Assembly (NCBI GenBank): GCA_947095535.1
Contig: OX352772.1
Span: forward strand, 34,925,445-34,989,444
Source of the DNA: Poecilobothrus nobilitatus
Lineage: Eukaryota > Arthropoda > Insecta > Diptera > Dolichopodidae
Length of the DNA stretch: 64,000 bases
Direction of reading: 5' to 3'
How positions within the stretch are numbered: the first letter of the stretch is position 1; each line of letters starts with the position of its first letter. The notes under the pieces are model-generated. The model saw only the letters and a list, made by a program, of their open reading frames with translations. It was not told where the DNA came from and did no database searches. A program made the position numbers and the translations under genes. Shown piece after piece: positions 24,816 through 36,262 of the stretch.

Positions 24816-26125
24816 CTAACATTTTTAATTTTATGTGTTTAGATTTGTTTTATGTTTTTTTTCTATTACAAGTAAGTAAGTGATTTCAACATTTTTTTAA
24901 TGATGTTGATGTAAAAATGAAATTTTTAGGTAATTTATTAAGGGAGTCAGTATGATACCGCAAATGTTTTTGAATCTATAGAAATTGTGCAATTGCACAG
25001 GGGATTTTCTAGTAGAAATATAAAAACAAAAAGAAAAACAAAAAAACTTAAAAAGATTTGAGTAGTAGCACAACAGATTGATTTTTTTTTTAATTTTCCT
25101 TTTTTTTTTTTTTGCTTATTATTATTATGGATGACTATTCTAAAAAAAAAATGTACGAGACAATTTTTAAGTTTGGATTGTGTAATTGTATGATTCAAAA
25201 TTAAATTATTGTTTTATATATGTATTAACATATATGTACACATTTATATACACATACATATATATATATTTATAAATATAAAAATACATACATATCGTAT
25301 ACATATTTATATATTATTTAAATTTAAAATTATTCAAAATTATAAGAACACTTCTAATAAAATATTTATGATTAATTGTGTGAAGGGTGATTGAATGCCA
25401 AGGACATATAGGTATAGTTGGATTCAAACGACTGAAGGAGTAAATTTAATAAAAATGATAAAATGAATGAATCTTTTAAAAAATAAATATTATTAGGAAA
25501 TTGAAAAAAAAAATAAATAAAAATAAAAAATAAAAAGAAATTAATTTAAAATTAGAAGAAAACATATAAAATTCAATTAAAAATTTATTAATTTATAACA
25601 TTTTATTTTGCAAAAAAAAAAAAGTTGGTCTATGGGAATTCAATTGTATGGGTATAACATCAGTTAACATAGAAATAAATAAAATTCAAAAATCTATTAT
25701 GTAGCTACTAATCTATAGCTGTAGCTGATGACCTTGTATATAGGTACCATATAGGTATAGGTAAAAATAAAAGTCATCAATCGGTTATAGAATATATAGA
25801 AAAAATAAACGATTACAGAAATAAAATTTTAAAATTAAATTATAAATATAAAATCAGACTTTTTAATATTATATCATTTATTCATTACAATTGAATTTAG
25901 GAACAATTTACCAAACCGATACATTTAAAAATAATAACAGAAAAATGTTTTTCTAAAGAAAAGGAAAAATAATTAGTTTTTGCAATGCAATAGCAACAAT
26001 AGTAGCCAATAGCAATTACATTATATTTTAATAAAGTAATAGTTACTGTCCCTGATGATATCAATTTGATGACATATTTTAAATGTTTTTGAGCTGTAGT
26101 TAAATATTTTGCTGTAGATCGGTTG
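24816..26125. other. AT-rich stretch with no gene
   Basis: There is an 83-codon minus frame (24,947-25,198) and a 61-codon plus frame across TATA-rich sequence (25,209-25,394); neither resembles a protein. The strings ATATAGGTATAG occur at 25,407 and 25,750. Confidence 0.5.
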
Positions 26126-26860
26126 ACTGTGTGTGTTAGCTATTTATTCTAGACACTTCAATTTTTTTATTTTTTCGGTTTTTATAAAGTTATACTTTAC
26201 TAATTCTTTAGAATATTTTCTATCGTTAACTTGTTATAGGTTATATTTGTTTTGTTTTTGTATTGTTTCACCTAGATATCTCAAATACCTCAAATCACAT
26301 TATATTTTTAAGTTATTCACATTTTATTTTTAAGTTATATACTGTTCTTTTGGTATATTGTGTGCCATTGACTCGTAGTAGATGAACTTATATTTTATTA
26401 TAAATCTGTTCACTGTATATGTTCATTATTTATTCTGGAAATCTCAGATACCTCTAATTTTCTCCACCAATCATTGGGGATACATAAATAGTTTCTTTAG
26501 TATATTATATACCATTAACTCGTATTAGATGTTCTTTTATTTTGTCATAGAACTGTTCACGGTATAGGTTGATATTATTTGTTCTGGATATCTCGGATAA
26601 TTCTAATCTTCTTCATCATTTTCAATTATTGGGGATATATGAAGAGTTTCTTTGGTATTCAAAGGCAGACAATACCTTTTGCCATCAACATTGTCTGAAC
26701 TAAGTCATATGTTCTAAATCAAGTTTTATAATGCGTTATGTTTGTTTCCTATTTCTACACGATACTTTAGGTACCTCTCCTTTTCTTCACTTTTTCTATA
26801 ATTAAAGATATAAATAATTAAGGTTCCTTTAGTATTTTAACTTCCAATAATGTAGATGAT
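26126..26860 (+). repeat. Degenerate tandem repeat, ~150-175-bp period
   Basis: Anchors of the form TTCTTT(T)GGTATATTGTGTGCC recur at about 26,346, 26,492, 26,646 and 26,823, each followed by CATTGACTCGTAGTAGATG or a decayed version. Each is preceded by a variant of TATTTATTCTGGAAATCTCAGATACCTC (split here for length: TATTTATTCTGG, then ATCTCAGATACCTC). The spacings are 146, 154 and 177 bp. No coding frame. It is old compared with the array at 21-23 kb. Confidence 0.65.
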
Positions 26861-28639
26861 TTTTCAGAAGAAAGCGAACAAAAAAAGATGATCTCACCGA
26901 AGATCTATTAATACATTTATTTAAAATTTCCTAAACATGTTCTTATCATTGGATTAATATGTGCCAAATACCAATTATGAAATGAAGACATTAAACGATT
27001 TTATTTAATTTTAATTATTGAAAATTTGATTTACTAAATCTTTATTGTTTCAATTTAAATTATGTTGAATTTTCATTTGTTTTTTTGAATATATATATAT
27101 ATATATATATACTAATATTGAATATATAATAATCTACTAATATTAAATTACTGATATACATTAAAATTTTAATAGAAAATTTAAATAAATTTATTTTATT
27201 AAAAAAATATTTGTTTTATTCTTTAATGACTTACAATTAAAATTGAAATATTACCATTTAAAATAAAATTGTTGAACAAAATCTTTAAATTTTTAATGTT
27301 TTTCATTTCAGATTTGATTTTTACATTTAAATGTTACAAAAAAAATGTTGGTTGAAATCTTGTGTAATGTAAGTACAAAATTATTCCTTTAAGGACAATA
27401 AATTTTTTTTTTTTTTTGCTTCTGTATTTTTATTCATATGAACCTTTATATACAGTAATAACTCCTAGAGCTAAATACGTTATCCTAAAAATATTTTTAT
27501 TTTAGTTAAAGTATAAATAAAATAAACAGAATTTAAGTACAGAATACAAAAAGGGATTCATTAGGATATTAAAATAGTTTTAGATCCGTTAGCAAAAAAA
27601 AATAAAATAAAATAAAAACAATAAAAATTTAAGAAGGATTTTTCACATTTATAATTCACATATGGTTTTAATTACTTTATTTTCTCATTCTTCGAACTTA
27701 AACCGCATATCTGTTATATATGTATGATGAAATTATTCTATAATAATCTTTAAAAAAAAAAAAATGGTTTTTGGGACAAATTTTGATTTCTTTACCAAAT
27801 ATAATCTTTAAATATTCTATAAGTAATTCTTAAAATCCATCTATAAAATTATAATGATATACTATTAGCCTTAAAGGATACTGCAAAGTGTCTTTTACAT
27901 TCAAATATCCTTAAGATATTAATTGTCTTCATGTCCCCCATCTTTATTAGAAATAATTTTACTGGGAAAATTTCAAAAACATTATTAAAAGTGGATCTTT
28001 AATTTTTCACGATGCGGTAAGAAATAAAAAACAAAACAAAAAAAAATTAAAAGAGCGATTCAAAAATTTTAGAAGAGGTCTATTGTTTTATGTATATATT
28101 TTACTTACAAATACGATACAACACGAATTACAACTATTCATTTTATTACTTTATCCTTAAAAAATAAAATTATTTAAGATGTTATTTATTTATTTTTATA
28201 TTTGAATATAGTTTTGTTATTAAAACTTTTAAAACTATACGTTCAATCATCAAAATTAAACGGCAAGGCATATAAAAGAAAGCGAATTCTTATAAAAATA
28301 ATTGTAATATTAAGTCAAGTAGATGGTTTTTTTTTTTTTTTTAATTTAAACATCATTAAAACATAAAGTTTAGAAAATTAACCAATAAAAACAGAATATC
28401 ATAAATGAATAATTATGTTTCTAAAAGTAAAATTAAACAACTGTCGAATAGGTTTGTAGGAAATTAAAATATCGATTCACAAATAAAATGGCAATTGCCA
28501 TTGGACAAATTTTTCATGCTGCAATCATTAATACAATTTTACTTACTTATATGTCTGTGTTATAACGTATAAAAATATTTTTTGTAATAATTTATTTTTT
28601 TATCATTAATTTGAACCAAATTATGAATCAATTATGTCC
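26861..28639. other. AT-rich stretch with no gene; (AT)n at 27,089-27,111
   Basis: Apart from an AT dinucleotide run of about eleven units I see no feature. Every frame is short. Confidence 0.5.
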
Positions 28640-28740
28640 TATGATCTATCGAGTAGAGGTTAAGTCGCCGATCTTTCAATCGAAATCAAAACGAAAGTTT
28701 CGAGTTTAAACACTGATCCAACAGTAGGAATTTATAGTGC
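28640..28740 (+). mobile_element. tRNA-like SINE relic, second type, forward
   Basis: The A-box-like GAGTAGAGGTTAAGTCGCC (28,651-28,669) and B-box-like CGAGTTTAAACAC (28,701-28,713) are about 35 nt apart, the order and distance expected in a tRNA-derived polymerase III promoter. The body does not match the main SINE family. Fold and acceptor ends are decayed, so it is not an intact tRNA gene. Confidence 0.45.
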
Positions 28741-28814
28741 AATAATTATATCGTAACTATATCATAATGAAATAAACTAATTTACAAGATTTATACATTT
28801 TTTTGTAACATTAA

Positions 28815-28893
28815 AAAAAAGATTCAGTCTAATTCGGGAGTAAAACTCTGGTCTACATGCTACTTCATCATATGTTTAACCACTACACCAAAT
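28815..28893 (-). mobile_element. tRNA-like SINE relic, second type, reverse
   Basis: On the minus strand the A-box-like TGGTGTAGTGGTTAAACAT (28,871-28,889) is followed by the B-box-like AGAGTTTTACTCCCG (28,835-28,849). It faces the forward relic at 28,640 tail to tail. An A tract follows only as AT-rich sequence. It is a remnant, not a tRNA gene. Confidence 0.45.
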
Positions 28894-30395
28894 TCCTATT
28901 TCAATTTTTTTTTTTTTGATTTATTTCATATTTAATTTTATTCTGGAATTACTAAAACATATTTTACGAATTATATATTAGTAAAGACTATAGATAGTAT
29001 ATATGTTATGGTACATATAATAAATAACTAATAAATAAATAATTCTTGTGCACGATAATAGATGTCGCACAAATATCATATCTGTGTCTCATAATCTCAT
29101 AGAATATTTACTATCGAGTAATTAACGGCTTAATGAAAATTATTCAAGAAACAGAAAATTTCTAGATATCCTGTTTTATGTATAGGAGTGCAATAATGGA
29201 CAAAAAAATCATGTAGCTAAATCATATTGAAAACCGAATAAAATAAATTTTTTCTTCTATTACAATTTAAAGCTGAACTTCTCCTTCATGAACTAATTTT
29301 AACTTATAAACCCTTTCAAATTTTCTATATCATAAAATTTTTAAAGCCAAAATGCTTTCATTTGTCAGGATTTTCACGATATAAAGACAAAAAAAAGAAA
29401 AATAAAGAAAAAATTTAAGGAAAAATAATTTTTTTTTTTTTTTTTACTTTTATTGTTGTAATTTAATTGCAAATAGAAAAGAATTCACAATAAAAAAAAA
29501 ATAAAAATAAATATATTTTAATTCACAATAATATTCTTTTTCATGAATTTCAAGGATATTCACAATAATTTTTTTTTCTATATAAGAAAACATAAAATAA
29601 TTTTTATTGTATTTAATTTTAAACAATTTCCTCTTAAATAATAAAAATAACTAAATAAAACTAAAAATCTCAACCATTTTATATACTTATTTATATAATA
29701 AAATAATAATGAAAATAGTTTTAATGGAATATAATAAAAATAATTAAAAATGTTTGAAGAAACTTTTTAAAATTTAAGTTTTGTTTTTTTTTTTTATTTT
29801 TCTTAAAAATTTACTATAAATCTTAATATTTTATGTTTCCTTGGGAAAAAAAATAATAAAAGTTAATGGATACAATAATAGTTTTTATTTTTAATTATAT
29901 ATACTTATATTATTATATCTAAAAACAGTTTAATAAATTTACTCTAAACGTCTTTAAAAATTTTCAGCCATAATATTTTGATGGCATAATTGTTGAAAAG
30001 ATTATAATAAGTATATAATCAAAAAATTATTACTTTCAAATATATAATACAAAATATATTATTTACTTTATCATATATTGGATTCAATAGTTTCAGTACT
30101 ATATATATTAGAGTTCCATTTATGGTACTTTTTTTTTATTTTATTGGAAACTATCTTTAAAAGTTAAAGTAATCTTTTGTCATATCACTTAGCTATCTTC
30201 AAAAGTGTGCAAGTAAACTATTTTGTTATTGAAAATTATACTTCTTAAATGCTTTAAAACACGTTTTTCTTAACTAACGTTCCTCATCTGGACAAAATGC
30301 TCCTTCATAATCTAGTTTCCTAATCTAAAAAACTAAACTTCTAATTTAAAAAAAAAGCATCAAGAAAAATTTATATATTAAAAACTACAGTTAAC
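28894..30395. other. AT-rich stretch with no gene
   Basis: Homopolymer-rich; nothing recognised. The patch at 29,040-29,130 is more balanced in composition but has no frame and no repeat partner here. Confidence 0.5.
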
Positions 30396-30800
30396 AACAA
30401 TTTGTCGGTTGGTCAATTTTTTTTTTATCCTTCCCACTGCTATAAGAAACATAGGACATCAAGTCATTTATTATTGATATTTAAGTAAACTTTAGTTTCT
30501 GAATTGATCAGTTTCACTAAGTAATTGATTATTTTGCTGAAGAGTGGGTCAATTAAAAAAAAACCTAAGCTAACCCTAACTAAACCTAAATTTAATTCAT
30601 GTTTTGTTTTAGTTTCTACAAGAAAAATATATTCTAAAATGTATATATGTACCTCGTTTCATTTTTTTTCCTTTCCAACGCTATAAGCATAAAAGAGCAT
30701 CCACGAAATCATATATATTTGACTTACTTCAGTTTCTTTAATGATTATTTTCAATTTTCACTAAACCGTTAATTGCGTGACTGTAGCTATTTTACTATAG
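30396..30800 (+). repeat. Diverged direct duplication, 241-bp offset
   Basis: The segment from about 30,410 (TTCCCACTGCTATAAGAAAC...GTAAACTTTAGTTTCTGAATT...TTTCACTAAGTAATTG) is repeated from about 30,655 (TTTCCAACGCTATAAGCAT...GACTTACTTCAGTTTCTTTAAT...TTTCACTAAACCGTTAATTG). GCTATAAG anchors lie at 30,439 and 30,680. It is old and non-coding. Confidence 0.5.
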
Positions 30801-30960
30801 ATTAAGAACACAGATATTATATATTTGCACGTCATCTGTATTATCTTATTTGTACAAGAATTACGAAATTATTTTACGATTGACATAAATATACGACTAT
30901 AATATTGGATATGGATTAATCGGTGTTTTAATACGAGACGTTTAAATTGGAACACCAGCT

Positions 30961-31080
30961 ACCAGTACTGGATTAACATAAGCAAACTAAGCACTTGTTT
31001 AGGGCATAATTGGGGCACCACAGAAATTCTACAATGCCGAACATTGGCACGTTTTTTTGTTAGTGTAAAAAAGTTTCATA
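30961..31080 (+). mobile_element. Possible end fragment of a hAT-type transposon
   Basis: CAGTACTGGATTAACATAAG (30,963) followed by CAAACTAAGCACTTG, TTAGGGCATAATTGGGGCAC and AATGCCGAACATTGG resembles the CAG-starting ends of hAT elements seen in arthropod genomes. I find no matching inverted end and no 8-bp target duplication, so this is at most a solo end. The resemblance is from memory of the pattern, not a search. Confidence 0.35.
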
Positions 31081-33235
31081 CAAATAAATTATACTCATGT
31101 TGTTCAAATGTACACTGGCTTTAGCCTATTGTAAGCAACCCTAGTATTTTTGTACCTTGTAAGCAACCCTAGATATAGGACCTTGTTAGACTATGCTATT
31201 TGCATAGTCATAGATTATTTATTTATGAAGGTGCCTGTATGCATATAAATATAAACAATACATGCAAATTTTGGCAAAATTTGTTATATTTTTTTAGACG
31301 GCATTTTGACGATTAGTATTAAAAATTTTAGCGTCAATAATTTTACATTGCTAAACTTCAAAAGTGTATTCACGATGGCTAATGTAAAATGTTGTTAATT
31401 TTTTTAAGCGCTTAGGTTATCTATATGGGACTTAATTCGTCCCTACCGATTACATAACCACTACGCCTTTAGTATGTACCATTACGTCAGATGTATGTAA
31501 CTTCACATAACTAGAAAATAGTGATTCTTTTAGATTAAATTTTTTGAAAATTGTTCAAGGAAATTTTAAAGTTATGGTAATCAAAAGTCAAAAGACAATT
31601 TCTTACTCATAGAATTAAAAAATATGCTGTTAAATCTTTTCTATTTGGTACTTCTTCTTGAATTTTTTTGTGTATTTATAGAGTACTATAATTATTACAA
31701 TATTACCGTGTTCATGTGTAATACCGTTAGGCATTTGTTTTGAGTACATAGATGATCTATAAAATTAAAAAATCAAAATTATATTTCTGTGTAAGTGTAA
31801 AGAAAAATTTGAGACATCACTTACATTTTTTGAAACCAGATACAGCCATTGTTTTAAGCTAAATAGTCTAGAAGAGAAAATTTTTTGACGCATTACACTT
31901 TAAACAGAATCTTACGAACAAAATTTTAATCTAAAAGCGGGTTTTTGCTTAAAATTAGGTTATAGATATGCCAGTGTTACTATTTATTCTCCTAGGTTAA
32001 AAAATAAAACAGTTCTATAACTTTCCCTCTCCTTGGGAATGCATTTGTGATGTGTTCAACACATCGTCTCATGATCTGAAATAATAAAAAAAAAATTTGA
32101 CGATGTGTTATGATCGAAAATCGTTTGACAATGTGTTTGCGACATTGTATAAACACTAAAATGTCAGTCAAATTAAGCTTTCAAAATTTTCGGTGCACCC
32201 GTTTTGATTTTTTGTTATTTTGAGTTTTTTTTGTTGAAAAATTGACGAATCTAGGGAAGTGTTGATGAAAATAAAAAATATATATATTTTATTCATTTTT
32301 AATTTGTTATAAACTTCAACTTTAATGTCAATTACACAAATGGCGGGTATCGCATAATTTTTATCGAAAAGGTCAAATAAAATATTGTGTTGCTGTTTCG
32401 ACAATTTAATTGACAATTTAATTCTTTCGATTTTTTGATGAAATCAAATATATTTTTTTGACATTTCCTATGAGACCCTTTTGTATCAGTTTTTTTTAAC
32501 CTTACATTATTTTAATCAGTAACTGAAAAAATTTTAAAGTTAAAAAAAAGGGAAATCAATTTCTAAATCAAACTTTTCGTTATTAAATTATTATTATCAA
32601 ATTTCGCTAATAAATTATAAATTTTATATTTGAAAGTCCTGAATTTTTTGAAATTAGTAAAATTAAATTTTTTTAATAAATTTAAATTTGTAAAATATTG
32701 AAAACCAAAATTTTACAAATCACAATATTTCTCTTTTTAAATTTATTACACTTTAACATATTAAATTTTTTTTAGATAGTTAGAAAAGAAAATACACAAA
32801 TTGTAACGAAAAACACGATCTTTTATTTATCTTCTCACTTTTTGGTTTCGTTTTTTTTTTTATTTTGTTTTTTAACAAATTAAATAAACAAATAAACAAA
32901 TACCAATTAATATCAGATTTTCAAATTGTAATCTTCTTTTTATCCTTTCAAAAAATACATTTTATTTTCATAAAAAATTACAAAGTTATCAAATAGGTAC
33001 CATTTTTGGACCGCTACTGTCACCACTATTTAAAAATATCAAAAAATAAAAAAAAAATAAAAAAAAATTTCTAGAAATTATTACAAACTGTTCCTGATGA
33101 TACTGGAACAACAATAATTTTTATTTTCTATCACTTTCCATTTCTGTTTTATTCAGTTAATTGCATTTAGGTATCTTGAATATATTACATATGACAATAT
33201 GGCATATATATAGACATTGCATTTGTTTTCTTATT
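31081..33235. other. No recognised gene
   Basis: The string TTGTAAGCAACCCTAG occurs twice (about 31,130 and 31,158). A minus-strand frame at 32,168-32,416 (82 codons from a TTG) contains SKQQHNILFDLFDKN. This slightly recalls Myb/SANT-like proteins but degrades into low complexity, so I do not call it a gene. The rest is AT-rich. Confidence 0.45.
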
Positions 33236-33239
33236 TATT

Positions 33240-33935
33240 TTATTTTAAATTCTAGATCTGCGTTTTTTTTCTCGGCATTAACTACGCGCTTTTTAAATTC
33301 TCATTTTCTTTTTGCATTTTTTCATTTATTTTTATTAAATCGTCCAGTTGAAAAGAATAGAATTTCTGCGCCTTTCGAATGTCCACTACCACATTAACCA
33401 ATTTTTGGAGGAGTGCGATTAATGGATTATCTAAATTTAGGTTTGAAAAGTTTATGCCAGCCAGCTCATCTACTGGTTTATTAATTCTTGCTCATCAAAT
33501 GTTTTTTATTTATTTTATTTATTTATTTATTTACTCCGTTATAAATTGTTATTTAACATGTGTTTTTTTCCTTCTGCTTATTTTCATTTTAAAGTAAGAG
33601 AAAATCCAAGTGAAGTACACTTGTATTTACTCGATTACTATTTAGTTTACACGTACACAATTTGACTCATGTTCCAACATGTCAAGATGAGTAAAAATGG
33701 CTCTGTAATTCCTAAAGCTTCATTCAAGTACGTTATTGCGAATGATTCATTATATTCTGGAGCGTATTTCGGAGATCCCAGGGAACAGTACTTTTTTTGA
33801 TATCTTCGAAGTTATCTCACAATATTCCAGCGCAACTGATGTGATATGTTACTGTTCACATACTATTGCATGTTGCCTATTTTACTTTGCCCACAATCAA
33901 ATTTTTTGCACAAATTGCACATTGTTTTACGATTT
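33240..33935 (-). pseudogene. Relic of a LINE ORF1-type protein (zinc cluster plus coiled coil)
   Basis: Reading the minus strand from about 33,930, one frame gives CAICAKNLIVGKVK, a stop, then ATCNSM, another stop, and HISCAGIL (33,832-33,921). This is the C-x2-C, C, H-x2-C order of PHD-like zinc domains at the start of many insect LINE ORF1 proteins. Further on, after about 340 bp including a stretch of AT repeats, comes KPVDELAGINF and then a heptad-like segment (AQKFYSFQLDDLIKINEKM, QKENENLK) at about 33,470-33,290. This is typical of the coiled coil that trimerises ORF1 proteins. A frameshift then leads to VVNAEKKNADLEFKIK and a stop near 33,240. No reverse transcriptase follows. It is dead: several stops, at least one shift and an insertion. 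Assignment to a LINE is inference; a host protein with the same domains is less likely. Confidence 0.6.
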
Positions 33936-34140
33936 TACTATTAATTTCTTTTCATTTTTTTATTAATTATATCTATTATTTATTTATTTATTTATATTAA
34001 TATTACATACATAAATGTGATGTAATATTATTTAACCATCGGCTACCAAGGCCATTATAGATTTTTATACTATTATTAAATTATATACAAATATTATTTA
34101 TTTTGTTTATATTATATACTATATATTTACATTATTTTTG
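33936..34140. other. AT-rich spacer with (TTTA)n-like sequence
   Basis: Short TTTA-type runs (33,972-33,996) and no gene. Confidence 0.5.
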
Positions 34141-34252
34141 GTCTTAAGGGGGTATGTCCAGGAAAAAACACTTACGACCTGTGCAGAGATCGAACCCATA
34201 CTCCTTCGGTTAATACGCCACACGCCTCCCCACTAGGCTACCGAAGCCCCCT
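34141..34252 (-). mobile_element. tRNA-derived SINE, divergent variant (reverse)
   Basis: On the minus strand the head is GGCTTCGGTAGCC, the A box TAGCCTAGTGGGGAGGCG (34,223-34,240) and the B box GGGTTCGATCT (34,188-34,198). GGTCGTAAGTG follows, like the GTCGTAAAAGT of the main family. The usual TTTACAGCCACGCC body is missing; the copy ends in CCTGGACATACCCCCTTAAG. It may be a different subfamily that shares only the tRNA-related head. Confidence 0.65.
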
Positions 34253-35874
34253 AATTATATCTATTGTATTTTATAGGTATTTTATATGTATGTATACATA
34301 TTTTTTATTAAATTTTTTTTTTTTGATTTCTTTATATATTTTTTTAAAGCGATTAAGAAAAAGACAACTATATCTGACAACTGTCAATTTGTCTTTTTTG
34401 AAATTTTAAGTTGTCAAAAATTTAAAATATCTCTTATAAAATTAACTTTAATAAAGAATTATGCAAATTGATCGCACAAAAAATATCAGATATAAATTAA
34501 TTATAATTATATTTAAGAAAATCGTAAAATATAAAATTTTTTGAAACACTCATAATATTTATTTATTTATTTTGGTTCCCCTACCATCAATGTGAAAAAG
34601 AATCACCAAGAATATCACCATCTACATACAATCCACTTAGATCAATGTGAAGAAGAAATAAATAACCTTTCCTTTTAAGGTTTAGGTGGGGTACAAATAT
34701 TGATCAGATTCATTCATAATATTATGAATCACTAAAGGAAAATTATCAGCTAAACAGTTTTTTTAGATTAAATATTCAATTTTCAAATTTCTCTACCTTT
34801 AAAATTTTTAGAAAAAAGTTAGAGAAAGAGTGAGAATTTAGAAGATATTGCTATGTAGATCAATTAAAATAAAAACAGAGTTGTGTTATGACGTCTAACC
34901 AAGTTTGACAAGTTGGACGTTAAAATATTCCTTTCTAACTTCAGTTATGTTATTAATATCTATTTTTCTGAAGGTTTTATAAATTGCATTCTAGACTGCC
35001 TATCTAATTATGTACAATTAAAATTCAATTTTAGATGATTATAAAACTTTTGTCATTTATTTTTTTTCTTTTTTTAACTATTTTGTCATATGCCATTTTA
35101 TCATGTATTCGATGGCATCAATAGTCGTATATTGACAGAGACTTTAACATTCTGTAATATGAAGATTTATTAATACTAACATATGCCTAATATATTATTT
35201 TTAAAAATATTTTCACCTAATCCATTAACATTTACAAAAAAAAAAAAATCAGTATCAAAAATTTTCTAATGCAACTCAGATGCCCGCAAGTCTAACCAAT
35301 ATAAAAACAAAATTAAAAAAAAAAAAGTAAATATAAAAAAAAATTTGTAACAGCGCGCGAAAATTAAACAATCCCAGTAAATCAAAAACGATTTTCCTTT
35401 CCAAAATTTTAAATAAAAAATGACAGTAGAAAAAAAAAAAGTGTTTTCTACTGTTATTGTTTTTGTTTTCAAATTTTTTACAATTTTTTCTCAAAAAAAA
35501 AAGTTTTTACTTTTAGAAAAACTCCAAATAAGTACAAAAAGTTTTTGCATAAAAATTGGTTTATTTTCTGATTTTATTCTTGTTTTTTTTTTTTTTTTTG
35601 CATAAAATCTTCATACCAAAACTAAATTTAACTAGCTCTCTACATTTTCAATACACAAAATGCTTGTTTACATATCGTATAGATGAAATTCATATTCTCT
35701 GGACAATAACAACAGTTGAACAAAATATAAAATTCCATGGTACTAAATGTTTTTCAACCCTTATAGATATGGTTACCGTTTCAATATCTAGTAATGTACC
35801 TACCAAAACATTTGTTTGGCTTACAGTGGTCGACAAAATATTTAGGGTAATCTAGTATGAAATATCAATATACC
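34253..35874. other. AT-rich stretch with no gene
   Basis: Overlapping 61-99-codon frames on both strands at 35,266-35,855 are homopolymer-driven or featureless. The patch near 34,560-34,700 has AATCACCAAGAATATCACC but no recognised motif. Confidence 0.5.
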
Positions 35875-35879
35875 ATTTT

Positions 35880-36262
35880 TACTGTAACTGGAAAAATTCT
35901 TACTTTAAGTGAAGAAATTTTTATTTTAAGTAAAAATTTTTACTTAAAGTGAAGACATTTTTACTTTAAATGAAATTTTTTTATTATGAAGACTTGTAAT
36001 AAAGTTAAAGTAAAAAAATACATAAATACAATATACATATATTATATATATATATATATTGTGCATTTACATATACATAAATATCAGATATATAAATATC
36101 AGATCCAAATATATATTACGAAAATAAAATATGTGTATATTAAATATTTATATAACATTAGTTACTGAAGTAATGATTCTTCACTTAAAGTAAAAATGTT
36201 TTCACTTGAAATAAAAAATTTTCACTTAAAGTAAAAAAGTCTTGAGTTAAAGTAAAAAAGGT
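35880..36262. repeat. Inverted array of a CTTTAAGTGAAG motif
   Basis: The left arm (about 35,883-35,975) has several copies of TTACTTTAAGTGAAG in alternating orientation. The right arm (about 36,175-36,262) is roughly its reverse complement (TTCACTTAAAGTAAAAATG, TTCACTTGAAATAAAAA, TTCACTTAAAGTAAAAAAG). The arms enclose about 200 bp of TATA-rich sequence containing an (AT)n run. This looks like a foldback element or palindromic minisatellite. No clear target duplication was found. Confidence 0.6.

Noticed and set aside
31738..31755. GAGTACATAGATGATCTA encoding EYIDDL, like the YxDD motif of reverse transcriptases
   Set aside because: Only six codons match, stops follow at once, and no other RT motif lies at the expected distance.
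32168..32416. Minus-strand frame with SKQQHNILFDLFDKN, faintly like a Myb/SANT-like protein
   Set aside because: The frame opens on a TTG, the resemblance covers only about 15 residues, and the second half is Ile/Lys/Asn-rich; I could not extend the match in any frame.
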